Notes: generated by a model not told the origin, from the sequence alone. 64,000 nucleotides of DNA from Trichoderma breve (GCF_028502605.1 NC_079232.1:868001-932000); one strand, 5' to 3'. Positions 37,099-48,576 are shown, counted from the stretch's first letter. Program-made: numbers and translations.

Positions 37099-38172
37099 GG
37101 CAACGACTCGCGTTTCTAATGGGAGGCCTTGGAAAATATTTAGATGTGCTTCAAATGGATGCTGGTGATGTGATGTTCAGTGTGTGTAGATTCTATCGGG
37201 AGACAGTCTGGAGATGGAACGTTTGTCAAGTGTGGAGGGCGGATTACTCGACTAAAAGTGAAGAAGAAATCAATGTTTATCGAGAATGTTTTGGAAAAGA
37301 GTCGAGTAAATAAATATGTGGAAGTGAATTGGGCGTGTTGCGTGGTCGAGTCACCTGGTGGGAGGCCTACAGGCAGCCTATAGGCGGTTGACAGCTGTCT
37401 GCCGGTTGACGACATTGGATGGAACTGTACATGTATGGACGCAATGTGCCTCCAGCCTCGCAGCCTGATATGCAGTGCTGAAACAATAAAATTGCTATTC
37501 AGCACCCCAAGCGACTGCGTGAAGATGGAGCATCGAAACTGGATGTGAAGGGAAGCTGTATACATGGTACTAGGTAGCTATATTCCCGGGCTATTATTTA
37601 CTACTATAGCTATTCTCCTCTAGTATCCGCCACCATGGCTACATATTCTTAGTATTTCCTTCTATTCCTGCAGGATGTGCTCTTATATCTATATATTGTT
37701 AGTATTTACTACTCTAACAATACTTGTATAGTACTTAGCATTACGGCTACCATTAAATTCGCAACGGGAGATGCTAGATAGCAAAATTGGGGTAGTAAAT
37801 TGGCATTCTCTGACCTGATGGCACGGGATTGGCTGCATTGATGTCTTACTTTCATTCTATGTAGGAGGCCTATTGACAAAGTTGGGTATGAATCGAATGC
37901 AAGGGAATTGCCACATAAGTCCATGGGCAGCTGGTTTGTGCGACCCTTGCTTCACTCAAGATGGCAGCACATGGCCTCAATAGTTTGAGATAGATATATC
38001 TAAGGTATGTACCTTATCAACATCTTGTGTCTACCAGCACATATACCGAGTAGCAACACAAGCATGTACTCATGATCATGCAAATATATATCGATTAGCC
38101 AATACTCTCGAAATTCTCCTTCCACAAATCACAAATAGTATCCATCTATCCAAAATCAGCCTCTCAGTGTTC
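37099..38172. other. Intergenic stretch between helicase promoter and secreted-protein gene
   Basis: The first part should contain the promoter of the DDX60-like gene. From about 37570 to 37750 the sequence is A/T-rich with recurring TTAGTATTT(A/C)CT words, which could be a degraded repeat. No gene recognised. Confidence 0.5.
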
Positions 38173-38702
38173 TCAAATACTCGAAACTTCCTGTAAGTCG
38201 GTAATAGTAAAGTCTGATGGACCCGTGTAGGCATCTAGAGTGGCCGCGCCATCGGCAAACGCCTGCCACTGGCTTCCAGGGATCGAATGGTTGCCCACGA
38301 GGTATTTGCCAGACGCATAATTCCAATTTACCGAGAAGTCAATCCCCCCAAAGCCCTGATCATGCATAATCACTTCATAACCGATGTCGGGTTGGTCGCA
38401 CACAGACCGTTGGGGCGTATCTGGTATACCTTGACTGATGCCCGGGAAGGTAACAACGCAGCCGCCAATTCTGTCAGGGAGGATTGCCGTAAATTCAACC
38501 CTAAAATGAGATTGATCTTGGTAAATATTGCAGTGTCATGATCGTCACCTCAGTAGGTGGAGGCGGCGTACCAGCAGGTGAAGGTCTGGCACTGCACAAG
38601 AAAGCCACTGATATCAAAGTGATCCGGTAGCTGGCGGGCTTGCAAGGGGCTCGCAATAGAGAGGCCCGCAAAAAGGGCTGGAATAGCTGCCACGGTCTTC
38701 AT
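38173..38702 (-). CDS. Small secreted four-cysteine protein
   Basis: Two exons (minus), 38702..38572 and 38500..38173, give 152 aa. Donor GTACGC and acceptor TTTTAG join FTC-W to VEFTAILPDRIGG; without this intron the frame stops at TGA just after exon 1. Residues 1-18 form a typical signal peptide (MKTVAAIPALFAGLSIAS) with a likely cut after SPLQAR or nearby. The mature part has four cysteines (38, 43, 58, 78) that could form two disulphides. It is rich in Gly, Asp and aromatic residues with no membrane segment, consistent with a small extracellular beta-rich protein. I do not recognise a named family. Size and composition fit an effector-like or antimicrobial-type secreted protein; that is speculation. 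A decayed partial copy of the 5' end lies directly upstream. Confidence 0.72.
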
Positions 38703-38825
38703 CACGAAAGAGTGTCCTTGTGGGCCTTTGAGTATGTATTTGAGAGATAGGGACCTCAAGTGCTGGCTGCTGTAACCTGAAGGGGAGATAGACTCAGCTT
38801 TTATATTCCATAGTCTCTGTAGCAG

Positions 38826-39115
38826 TATGGAACTAAAGGGGAAGGTTGCAATAAACTTAAATATACGTCTGGTATAAAGACAAATTAATAGCAAGTAGAT
38901 GCAGTGGCCCTGTTCTGAATGGCGGACATATGTCAAAGTGATCTGCAGACCCGCGAAAAGGGCTGAGATGGCTTTGTTTTCTCAATGTAGTCACTCCAAC
39001 TGAAGAGGAAGGTTGCCGTAAACTTGAATATTTGCCAGAATGAAAAGACAAATTAATGCATGTAAGTAGATATTGCATGTAACCCTCTCGTACGAACGGT
39101 GGGCATATATGGGCA
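38826..39115. repeat. Imperfect tandem duplication upstream of the secreted-protein gene
   Basis: Two related copies are visible, about 38829-38937 and 38997-39115. Shared words include GGAAGGTTGC, TAAACTT(A/G)AATAT, AAAGACAAATTAAT, AAGTAGAT and GGGCATAT/GGACATAT in the same order, with small insertions. The first copy is the upstream region of the intact gene; the second lies upstream of the relic exon. This indicates that a unit of promoter plus 5' coding sequence was duplicated in tandem. Confidence 0.65.
38926..38985 (-). pseudogene. Relic of the first exon of the secreted-protein gene
   Basis: On the minus strand, AGCCCTTTTCGCGGGTCTGC is followed directly by AGATCACTTTGACAT. The intact gene has AGCCCTTTTTGCGGGCCTCT and, about 45 bases later, GGATCACTTTGATAT (encoding LPDHFDI). 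The relic has lost the start codon and the intervening bases and has no downstream exon. It is best read as a 5' fragment of a tandem duplicate. Confidence 0.6.
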
Positions 39116-39561
39116 TATTAGCCGGGACCTGTAAACCGGAGCACTCCTTGGGATGCATATAATTGAGAGCTTGACACTACGGTAAGTTCAATATTCTCCG
39201 TTTCATAGGTCAAGGGCTTACCCAAGACAGAAGACGATGTTACTCAAAGTAGGAAAGATTTCCATGGATGCTATTCCCGGCTGGTGTGACCACTTTCCCA
39301 TATCCAAGCACACAACTCATCAACATAACTGTACTGAATCTTTTTATCGTATTACTTATCTCGAGTCAGATAGACAAAAAAATACACAATCGAATTCCCA
39401 AGTCTTTATACGAACGAGACATTCGTAGCCTTGAATGATGCCGCCAAAACGCCAAACTATACCAAATGCTCCCCGCCTCCTTTTCCTCCCCTCAGGTAAT
39501 ACGCCCCAAGGGAGCTCTGCACTCTAATGTTGCTTGCATCCCTTCCCTTCCCTTCCCTTTT

Positions 39562-41148
39562 TCATATCGCCCCCATCATCAAGCTCTCCAGCATTCCTCC
39601 GCTCTGGCAAGCTATCTGCGCTCTCTCAACCTCGAGCTTGACTCTCCTGTGCAAAGTCTTGAATCCCTGATGTAGCTCTGCTGAAGCACCAACGTATTCG
39701 GCGTAGAGATCCAACAAGTGGATCCCAACTTCCACACAGATGCTCACGTAGCGGGGGTCGCAAATGTGTCCGCATACCCACTTCAGAACGGGCTGTACGC
39801 TCTGCTCATCGCGGTTCTCCAGCGCATCTCGTATAGCGCTGCGATGGCGAAGCGCAAGCAGCAAGGTAAGGACGTTAAGGGGTGCGTACTCGGGTGATGA
39901 ACGGTCAATGACTTGGTCGAGGGCTTTGGCATAGCGAGCGTGTCGGAGGTCTGATTGCCATGGTCTCTCCTTCTTCTTGTGAACGCGACCTTCATTGGCG
40001 ATGACAACGTCGGCGCCTTCGCCGAGAAGATCGAGGCGCTTGGTGGCTTCGATGCGGCGCTTGCGCTTCTGCTTCTTCGCGTCAAGAGAATCGATAGTGC
40101 CAGCAACGAGGGCGTCCATTTCCTTTTCACGCTCACGCTCGCGCGTGGCCTCGGCGGCGGTCAGTCGTGTGCGAATGCTAAGAACACCAGATTGCATGCC
40201 GACGGCGAGGTGGCGGTCGCCAGCATCAGAAGTATCGCTTGAGGGGATGACGCAAACGGAGAGAATAGGGGCTTGGTATTTGAAGCTGTTGACAACGTTC
40301 CACCCGGTCGTCTCAAACATTTTGACGTGGCCTTCCAAGCTGCCAGTGACAAGGCGGCGGCCACCAGAGGCCAGGCTCATCGAAGTGACTGTCTTTTGGT
40401 GGTTGGTGATGAGATGTAGCGGTCGTGCGGCAACGAGATCGAGTACGCTGACAGCATTACCAGCGGCAGCTAGGACAGTCGTTCCCGTCGGCAGAGGAAG
40501 GACGCTCTCCACGGGGGCAGCGTGCTTGAATGTCATGACCGCAGCATTGTTCCCTGTTCGCGGATCCCAGAGCTTGACTGTCGAATCGTAACTTCCAGAC
40601 ACCACCATATTGGCCATGGTTCCCGGCATGAAGCTTCCGGTTCGCACGTAATCCGAGTGTCCCACAAACGTACTCGTAGGCTCGCTGCTGGGCAAATCCC
40701 ACAGCCTGACCGTCTTGTCGTCGCTCGTGCTCAGCACCGTAGTAAGCTCCACAGGCGAGAATCTCGTCGTCCACACGGGCTGTTTGTGCTCCAGCCACGT
40801 CCTCAAAATAGCCCTCGAGTTCACATCAAACACCTGTATCCTGCCCGTGTCGTCTCCGGCCACCAGCACGCGGCCATCACGGCGAATCTCTCCGCTCCGC
40901 GCCACATCTCCGAAGCGTGTGATTGTCTTGAGCAGTTTGCGGGTGCGACTCGAGTAGATCTGGACGCGCGTGCCTGTCGTCACGGCAAAGGTCTCGTTGC
41001 TGTTCGAGACGTGAGTGATAGGGAAATTGGTCGGCGACGGTATCAAAAGTTGGTTCTTGAACGCCTTCCAATATCTCTGCTCAGCTGTCAAAGGCGCGGG
41101 ACCAGATGCCAGCTTCACCCTTGGCAAGGGCGTCGCTTGTGTCGCCAT
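39562..41148 (-). CDS. UTP15: U3 snoRNP protein Utp15
   Basis: Single exon, 528 aa. Utp15 is a subunit of the t-UTP/UtpA subcomplex of the small-subunit processome, needed in the nucleolus for pre-18S rRNA processing and linked to rDNA transcription. The N-terminal YWKAFKNQLLIPSPTNFPIT and the run of WD40 blades (FGDVARSGEIRRDGRVLVAG, STSDDKTVRLWDLPS, VSGSYDSTVKLWDPRTG, TGSLEGHVKMFET) are typical. The C-terminal third carries the helical UTP15_C domain (from about residue 380, including YAKALDQVIDRSSPEYAPLN). A basic segment KKQKRKRRIEATKR near residue 355 is a likely nucleolar signal. Length fits the family. Convergence with neighbours: its start lies about 550 bases from the stop of the Fic1-like gene on the same strand. 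Confidence 0.94.
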   Translation of the reverse strand: MATQATPLPRVKLASGPAPLTAEQRYWKAFKNQLLIPSPTNFPITHVSNSNETFAVTTGTRVQIYSSRTRKLLKTITRFGDVARSGEIRRDGRVLVAGDDTGRIQVFDVNSRAILRTWLEHKQPVWTTRFSPVELTTVLSTSDDKTVRLWDLPSSEPTSTFVGHSDYVRTGSFMPGTMANMVVSGSYDSTVKLWDPRTGNNAAVMTFKHAAPVESVLPLPTGTTVLAAAGNAVSVLDLVAARPLHLITNHQKTVTSMSLASGGRRLVTGSLEGHVKMFETTGWNVVNSFKYQAPILSVCVIPSSDTSDAGDRHLAVGMQSGVLSIRTRLTAAEATREREREKEMDALVAGTIDSLDAKKQKRKRRIEATKRLDLLGEGADVVIANEGRVHKKKERPWQSDLRHARYAKALDQVIDRSSPEYAPLNVLTLLLALRHRSAIRDALENRDEQSVQPVLKWVCGHICDPRYVSICVEVGIHLLDLYAEYVGASAELHQGFKTLHRRVKLEVERAQIACQSGGMLESLMMGAI

Positions 41149-41703
41149 TGTATTGCTTCACTCCGACCGGCTGATTTTAAATGACGACGGCTTTTTGAGA
41201 TCAATGTGTTTCGATTGAACGAGTGGTGTTTTGGTGGTTTATCTTTTTTTTTTGCCCTTCCAAGATGTGAGAAAGGATCATCTCTCCAAACGGCCATGCA
41301 TTGGATATTTTTTTTGCTTATCTTATCTTAGGTGGAAGCGTACCTTTCGCGGGGCGGTACTACTATTCCATATGCAGACTAGCGCAATTGGTGACGGCGA
41401 CCATTATCTGCTACTGCATCAATTCATCTACAAGAAATGTCTATGAGAAAGAAAAACATCACATCTATACACAAAGATATTATCCGAACTATTCAATTGA
41501 CTCGTTTTCTAACTATACTAATACATCACGTCATATCTGAAGCCGATCTTAGTATTCATAAAGAAGTGAAAAGGAAAGAAAAAAGGGATTCATGCATCGC
41601 AAAACGTTCCAAATTCCAAAGACGCCGCTCCATATCCTTCCCGATACCGGTTTATGTAACCTCATTGAATATTCGTACAAGGCAAATACTAAATCAAAAA
41701 GCT
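41149..41703. other. Spacer between UTP15 start and Fic1-like stop
   Basis: It should hold the UTP15 promoter and the 3' UTR of the Fic1-like gene, both read from the minus strand. A T run at 41245-41254 and A-rich stretches near 41435-41450 and 41565-41585 are seen. No gene recognised. Confidence 0.6.
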
Positions 41704-44538
41704 TCAAAATCCTCCTCGGCGTCTGGAACGCCCCGTGCCAATGTCAATCGTTGACATTTCCTGAATCAGGGCCATATCTTCCGCCCCTCCATTGGCGCCG
41801 CTCATGATGGGGAGTGGCACTTTGGCTGGAATAGGAGGTCCTTGATGACCGCCGTTATACTGAGGCGTGTAGTTGTCGTTTGGATAATCCCACGCGCCAG
41901 CGCGTGAACGTGTTGAACTATATTGGAAATTGCCTGGATTTGGAGCCGATGTTGTCGGTCCCATCGAATGACGGGTCTTCTTTTGCAGACGCTGTCGCCC
42001 ACCTTGAGCCGGGGGAGGGGGAGCACGCGGTCCTTCTGAGTAGCCGTAGGCATTGGACGGCACTACCGCCTGTGAGGTTCTCGCCATGCTGATTCGGAGG
42101 GGTCTCCGGCCGCTCGGGGGCATCGGCTGCGCTCCGGACAAGGGTGGCCTTGTTCGAGACTGCGCTGGCTCTTGCGGAGAAGGTTTGGTCTCAGGCTCAG
42201 GAGCCCAAGACTCTTCTGGCAGATGGTCAGATGGGTCAATTTCTCGACCATCGTGTGTCACAATCTTGGAAGGCGAATCTGACGGATCGAGCCCAGGTGA
42301 TCCATCCCTAGAAGACACTCCAGGGTTAAACGCTTCGTAGGAGTCTGGACTGAACGGAATGTCTGAGTGCCTCCTATTGTCCGAAGAACGAGGTGCGGGG
42401 CTGACCGACTTGCGTCGGATCCTATGCTGGGGATTAGGGGAAGCATCTCGGGGATTAGGGGAAGCATTTCGATATCCCTGCGCATGCGGGTCAGGTCCAC
42501 CGCCATAGGTACCCGATCTTGGTCTGTCGTATGATTCGTAGGCCTGCGGCGAGGTGCCAAAGGCTGGCTCATGTGAAGGCGGTGGTGGCTCGCTCCTATG
42601 GCGGTCTCGAAGAGAGGTGCTTACAATTTGATTGTTGTGATTATTGTATCGATCATAGTGCCTTTCTTCGTATGCTCTGTCGGATATCTCTTGAACCATA
42701 TTGGGGTCTACTCCAGGAGCCAGAGATGGCGGCAACGCGGGGAGTCCGTAGCTCGGAGAACTCTGGATGTAGGTGGTCTCGTGCTCGCGCTGTTGATTAG
42801 GGCGCTGGCTTTGGCTGCTGTAAGAATACTGCGTCATCTGTCCTGGACTTTCAGTGTAATCTCTCGCCGACAGAGGGGAGACAGAATTTTGATTCCTGGG
42901 CTGCTCCTGATATGTCGGATAAGCTCCCGGGGATTGGCTTAGAAAACCAGCAGACGCTCCTGGGGAACGACTGAGGCCATTCGACATGGGCATCTGGCCA
43001 GCGTCATACACAATCTCATCCAGCCCAGGGATACTTCGCCGAGGCCTGTTCCGCATAGAGCCTGGAGGCGATTCCGGGACGTCCTCTACGGTGGGTTGCA
43101 TGGAACGATATTGGGCATCATAGGCATCGTAAGAGTTGTGCGGCTCATATGCAATGGCTTTCTGAATGGGGGGTTGAGCTGTTAGGCTCGGGTCATAGGG
43201 CCGGAACTGTGGGCGGCCAGGGTAGGTTGGCGTGGTGTTTCTATGAGCCTCATTCTTCAAAACATCAGATCTCATGGACGCAGGCGGAACAGCCCTCTGA
43301 GGCGATTCATTTCTCCGTTGCAGACCCTCCTGGCTAGTGCTATGCCGTGATCGGTGGGCGGGTGGAGGAGGAGCCGCCTGTCGGGGGCCGCCGTGAGGAG
43401 AATACTGCGCAGCATCATCTGTAGGATTCATGTCATATGTTTCTCCTGCGAGCGAGTAGCTGCTACCTCGAGGGTCATGCTGCTCATAGGAGGACGTCAC
43501 GGGTATCTTTTGGCTATAGCCTCGCTCTCTCTCGTACGAGTCCTGTCGTGTTGGACGTGGCTGGCGAGGCCCCTCAACACGACCGGAGCCATGGCCTTGG
43601 GCGCTAGGTGAGTGTGAAGAAAAGTAGTCTGCGTGGCGGGATCGAGTGCTTCCCTGCGGTGGAGTGCCATACTCGGCAGTTTCGCCGAGAGAGTTGGTAG
43701 AGCCATACGGTGAGTGCGAGATGGGCTTGCCCTGAGGCCGAGAAGGCGATTGGTGATAGTCTGAGGGGGTCGCAGTGACCTCGCCGGTGACGGGGTCGGT
43801 GGGTAGGGGACGCCTCTTGACCATTTCCTTGCGCTTAGGCGACGTGTTCTCCAGCTCGCCGCCCATGGACTGTCTCGGTCTGGCGGCAGGCTTGTCGGGC
43901 TTGGGCCGGCTGTCATAGAAGGTGATTTCGAGTCGGATTTCCCCCGCATACTTGCCGCGACAGGTCAGGGTCTGCCACACATCGTTCTGGCCGCCTCCAG
44001 GAATGATGATGCCCTTGAGGTCGATCCACGACTCTCCGATGAGGTCTGTTTTCTTATCGTCGGTGAAGACGGAGACTTTGAGCTGATAGTAGTCGGCCGA
44101 GTCGTGCACCGTAAACCGGAGCTCTTGGTCCCTGCAGAAACACGGACGGCTCAGGTCAGTCGCGGCTCCCAAACTGTCTCACCACCAAGATGCAAGACGG
44201 GATAGGATGGAAAGTGGAACAACTTACCACTTGGGCGTCTGGCCGCCTCTGACATCTGTCGCCGTCTTCTTGGCTTCTTTTCCCAGTCTCGCGGCGCAAT
44301 AAGGATCCTGCTTGCCAATGGTCTTGCGGTTGGGCAAGTTCTTCGCGCGATCGACAATCGCAACGAGAGTGCCGATGATGGGGCCGTCAACACTCATGTC
44401 TGCAAAGAGGCCTGCCGTGTGCGGGCCGTTGATAGCAAAGGACTTGGATGCTGTGGACATGGCCATGGTAGGTTGGAAGAGGCTCGCAAGAGCGCTGCTT
44501 CGGGTGTTTTTGGAAGGCAAGAAGTTGGAGGCTTCCAT
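41704..44538 (-). CDS. fic1: C2-domain cytokinesis protein, Inn1/Fic1 (ingression protein) family
   Basis: Two exons (minus), 44538..44228 and 44131..41704, give 912 aa. The 96-base intron (GTAAGT donor, TGCAG acceptor) joins QTPKW to DQELRFTVHDSADYYQLKV in frame. A C2 domain spans about residues 50-170 (GTLVAIVDRAKNLPNRKTIG, KQDPYCAARLGKEAKKT, VWQTLTCRGKYAGEIRLEIT). The remaining 740 residues are disordered, rich in Pro, Ser, Gln and Arg, with many PxxP motifs. In yeasts, Inn1/Fic1 binds the actomyosin ring partners Hof1/Cdc15 and Cyk3 through such prolines and activates septum synthesis during membrane ingression. The Pro-rich tail fits SH3 binding but no individual site is proven. An alternative start is the internal Met at 44463. 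The tail ends in a basic RSRRRGGF. Confidence 0.82.
42424..42478 (-). repeat. Two 27-base in-frame repeats encoding RDASPNP-type text
   Basis: GGGGATTAGGGGAAGCAT is repeated twice within about 55 bases of the Fic1-like coding sequence, giving NASPNPRDASPNP on the minus strand. It is a recent-looking internal duplication in the disordered tail. Confidence 0.75.
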
Positions 44539-46519
44539 GATTCAAATTCTAAATCAATGTTATTTGTTTACATCGGCGGCACTCGAGGTATGTTAGCGGT
44601 ATGGCGATCAGCGGCCCACGTAATTGGGCGCCACCATTAAGCTTTCAGAAGGCTGTGCCAGATAAGGGCCGTGATGACGACGGATCAAAACCTAACAATA
44701 AGTATAAGAGCAGGATGAGGGAAATAAAAAATAGGTTTGGCCGAGGTGGTTGCTCAGCATGCCCACGGCAATGCAGAGGTTAAAAAGAGAAGAGAAAAGA
44801 GGGTGTGTGCCGTAGCCGGAGAGATATGGATGGATACAGGCTCAGGTTGTTTTTTGGCGTCCCGCAGCAAAGGGAGCACGGATGCTGCGACAGCACCGCT
44901 TTGGCCGGAGCGCCCACTGCCAAATGCACCCGCCCTTCCAGGGAGCAGCGAGTGGACGGCTTTTCCAGCAGGCTCTTTCAGCGGCTACAGCGCTGTTGCG
45001 AGTGCTCAATGCAGTTGAGTTGAGGCTGCAGCGGTGCATCAATCTGCTTTGCACCACCTACACCTACAACTTACAGGGCAGCCCCCCGGACATCTACAGC
45101 CACGGCTGCGTCCATGTTTCAGGGCTGGTCCAGCAGATGCTGCACGTCTTGCTTGATACGGCCGTGGCGTCGAAGCGACTGCAGCAAGCCGCCCGCCCTT
45201 TGGGCTAAGGATCAAATCCACGATCATTGATCCCTTTGATGATGCCCTTTGGGTGGCTGGTTTCCAAAATCGAGGTGGCTGGAGAGGGCTACTGCAAGGG
45301 CCTCGCTGCTTCAACTGGCTGCGTCCAGCGGTCTAGTGGCCCGAGAGCTGTGCCTCCGCCCCGCCCGGCGTCTCATTTAGCAGGGGCGGTGCCCTGTCAA
45401 CGGAGCCCGTGTGCTCAGCAACCATGGAGAGCTGGAACAAGAATCAAAGTCAGTTGTGCATCAATCAAATCAAATGACGATCGATCGGCACACGCAGTTC
45501 GGGCTCCCTGCATTGCTGGAGCGGAATGCACATGGCATTTGGATTGGACGTCTCACTACTGCCCACGCGCGTTTCTGCAGCGATTTCTTCAGCTATTAAT
45601 TAAATTAACCTCCATGGGGAGTATACATCCAAGTACATTGAGTCTGGTCTTGATGCCATGGATCCCCTCTCTTCTGTGTCTCGCCCGCTTTCTCTCACTC
45701 TCTCTAACCTCCAACCTTACTTACCTACCTACTCCATCCATCCAAAATACATGATTGATCCTTGTTCCTCCAAAGCCCAGCCCAGCAGCTGACGTCGCCC
45801 TGCCACCCATCAACTGTCGTCAAATATCCCGTCCCGCAGATGATGCCATCGAATCAGAAATCTCAGCGCCCGCGACATGTGGAATTGGTGCAGCGTTTTT
45901 CTCCTAGCTGCGCATCTCAGGAGGCGTCAGCAGCGGGTACCGGCAGCCTCTTTGGAGCTCAACTTGATTTTTCAACCCCACATCCCTGCCATCTGTGTTC
46001 GTGCCCGATATTTGCTTTCCTGGATTGCGGATCTGGATATATTTTTCGTTACCTAAACGGAGACTCCCCGCGCGACGCATAATATACGGTGTGTTCCGTA
46101 TCATATATGATCAGAGTGCGGATGCTGAACTGGCGGTCACTGTGTCATTTACATTTGGCAGGCAAAGTGACGGATCTCTACTGTTTACAGTTTTGCTCTC
46201 CAAGTGGAAGACGCATTTCTCGATGAAATATCGGGTGGGATGAACAATAGGGAGGGTAGGTCAAGATTGTCAACTTTCCTCGTATAGATCAGGATTCCCG
46301 TCCACTACATGCACTGAGGTACGCAAGTCGTGTATCGACCGCGCGGCCGATACGACAGCTAAAGCGATACGACGTTGAATCTGTCCATCCATTGAGGCTC
46401 AATTCCGACTACAACGTCATGCTACACGTGTGGAAGCGCCAATCAAGAAGCCAAGAAGCCAAGAATGCGTGTGGACGTAACAGAAACATGTCTTAGTTTA
46501 TTCTCTTCTTTAATTTTGT
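44539..46519. other. Intergenic stretch between Fic1-like and fRMsr genes
   Basis: The left part should contain the Fic1-like promoter; the right end is the 3' flank of fRMsr. Between them are GC-rich blocks with many GCAG/CTGC words (44870-45190), and no convincing gene on either strand. Longest frames are about 175 codons and read as random text. Confidence 0.55.
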
Positions 46520-47350
46520 CTACCAGTCACAGCTCTTTGACAAAAGGTCGGCAAGTTGTTCAAGGTTCTTCTTGTCCGTCTCATCGAATCCGTTCAAGAC
46601 GGCGCAGTCGACGTCAATGATGGCAACGACCTTGTCCCCCGACACAATGGGCACCACAATCTCGCTCTGGCTCTCGCTATCACACGCAATGTGGCCGGGA
46701 AACTTCTCCACGTCCTCAACTAGTTGCGTAGTCTTGGTGGCCGCAGCAGTGCCGCAGACACCCTTTCCGAACTTGATCGTTTGGCAGGCAACTTTGCCCT
46801 GGAACGGGCCCAATATGAGCTGCTCACTGGCTGTGGGATCCAGCACATAGAATCCTAAACGACGTAATAAGCATAAATCCTTCAAGCCTCTCTCCATCTG
46901 TGTCCATCTCCCAGCAACGTAGCTGGAGTTGAAGGGTTGGGTTGTCATTTACCTGCCCAGTTTACTTCGCTGCTCGGAGCAGAAAGGGACTTGTAGGCAT
47001 GCCAGAGCAGTGAGGCCGCGTTAGAGAGGTTGCTGGCCGCCTCATGTCAACACAAGTCATGTCATATGCGAGATGCTCAGATCACTTACCAAACCTGTCA
47101 CCACCGGAGGAGCCGCATGTTAGCCTTGGAGCATGCACATAAGACGGTGAGGAAAGGAGATTGACGAACCCAGTTGCGCTGACCGTAAAAGAGCCCTTCG
47201 GCTTGGAGCAGTACCTGCTCATAGGCATCATCCTTGGTGATGCCCTCGGCAAAGTTGGACGCATCGGCGTGGACCTGCAGCTTTCAGGTGAGCATACCAG
47301 CCTCCCTTTCTCCATTCTCCTGGCTATCACCGGGGCCCTGAACGAACCAT
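46520..47350 (-). CDS. Free methionine-R-sulfoxide reductase (GAF domain)
   Basis: Five coding exons (minus): 47350..47348 (ATG only), 47274..47170, 47094..47090 (5 bases), 47032..46953, 46854..46520; 175 aa. The enzyme reduces free Met-R-sulfoxide, with thioredoxin recycling. The start VHADASNFAEGITKDDAYEQ and GLFYGQRNW, the segment NLSNAASLLWHAYKSL, then NWAGFYVLD, match the family. Cys88 (VACQ), Cys98 (GVCG) and Cys122 (HIACD) are the three conserved redox cysteines of the family. The micro-exon encodes the V and part of C in the conserved NWVCNLSNA; without it the frame hits a stop. The ATG-only first exon is less certain. Two of the donors are the unusual GTTCGT. The gene is intact and should be cytosolic. 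Confidence 0.82.
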
Positions 47351-48576
47351 GGCTCCTTTTTCTTGGATTTTTGTTCTCCTTTACTCGGTACCCCTGGCGG
47401 CAGATAAGAACCTTCTTTTGTTCTTGGCGTCAATCAATCTCCTTTTAATCTCACAGATCGGCAACGGCGAGGCTTGTTTCGCGATTCAGAACATGAATGC
47501 TTTTCTCGAAGGATGTGGGAGAGCTTGAGCCGGGTGATTAGTCACCGAAAACTCGAGATGGAACCCACTCAGCAAGGCCCGGATATTGACGCCATCGGGG
47601 CCAGGTGGGGACTTTTCTTGTCTTGTTCCCGCTGAAGATAGTTTGTGCTGAGGAATTCTCAAAGATGACATGGGCTTTTTGTCTTTACGCTGCCCAAGTA
47701 GATCTTGGAAGAAGAGGTATACCGGAAATTTGCGATATTGGAGCACTAGACACTGTGATGGGTGCAGGTACGAATATCCATTGATCTTATAGATCTGACA
47801 AGGCATGCAACCGTAACAGCCGAGCGTATCTAGATGTAGTTCAAGATTGGCTTGCACAGGTACAGAGGATAACCAAGCTAAAACAAGTCCAAAATCAATT
47901 GGATACCAAATTGGTCTCCAGGGTAAATCCACGACAAGCGCGAGCAGGATATGAAAGAAGAGCTAGAGCTACAGTCCAGCTCATGGACAAGTTTTTTTCT
48001 TCTTCACATTTTTCTTAAAATAAAAGGAATTATAACACGCTGCTTTCAAATCATCAGGGCACCTTAGTCTGTCACCGAGGCAAAGTACCGGGCAGTTGAT
48101 ATAGCACTTCTCCCCGCACGGACTCCAAATGGATTCCGGAGAGAAAGTACCCGCGGAGTGCGAATTTCCTAGGCTGGTAAGATGCAGCAAAGCTTTTTTT
48201 CTCTCCCGTCTTTATTTTAACAATACCAATCATTGCTCTCAAAACAAGATTCACAATGCCCTCAATGACTTCAATGTTGTGAATGTTAGTAACAACTCGG
48301 CCTCCCAACCGTTTGGCCAGCTTCAATCGGATCTACACGACTAATGCTTTAGCAGTTGATGAGCACTGACATCATGGAACATTAAATAGACGACACATAG
48401 ACTGCTTGGACGCCTCCAGTCCAAAACCCGGTTTAAGGTACGGAAAGCTTCCATCATGTCTGCTCCACGCAACTGGGTCCAATTTCAGCCGGTCATGATG
48501 CTAAAAAACCCATCTAGTCCTCTTTTCTTTAACCTTCTTCAGTCTAACGATATCGGCAAGAGGGCAGTTTGCGCCA
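47351..48576. other. Divergent intergenic region, fRMsr and LETM1-like genes
   Basis: This holds both promoters. The only frame of note is a 148-codon minus-strand ORF (47486-47932) with no recognisable family and no supporting splice or start context. A-rich tracts near 48000-48030 and T runs near 48192-48205 are seen. Confidence 0.55.

Larger units (their letters stand above)
38703..39561. other. Promoter, duplicated relic and 3' flank between secreted protein and UTP15
   Basis: It contains the promoter of the secreted-protein gene, a relic of its first exon, and two related promoter-like copies described separately. The last 100 bases carry a CCCTT pentamer repeat near 39537-39560, just past the UTP15 stop codon. 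Confidence 0.6.

Noticed and set aside
39537..39560. CCCTT pentamer repeat, considered as telomere-like
   Set aside because: The unit is CCCTT and not CCCTAA, and it lies immediately beyond the UTP15 stop codon, so a simple microsatellite is the better reading.
47486..47932. 148-codon minus-strand frame upstream of fRMsr
   Set aside because: No family resemblance and it lies in the expected fRMsr promoter; kept only as part of the intergenic description.
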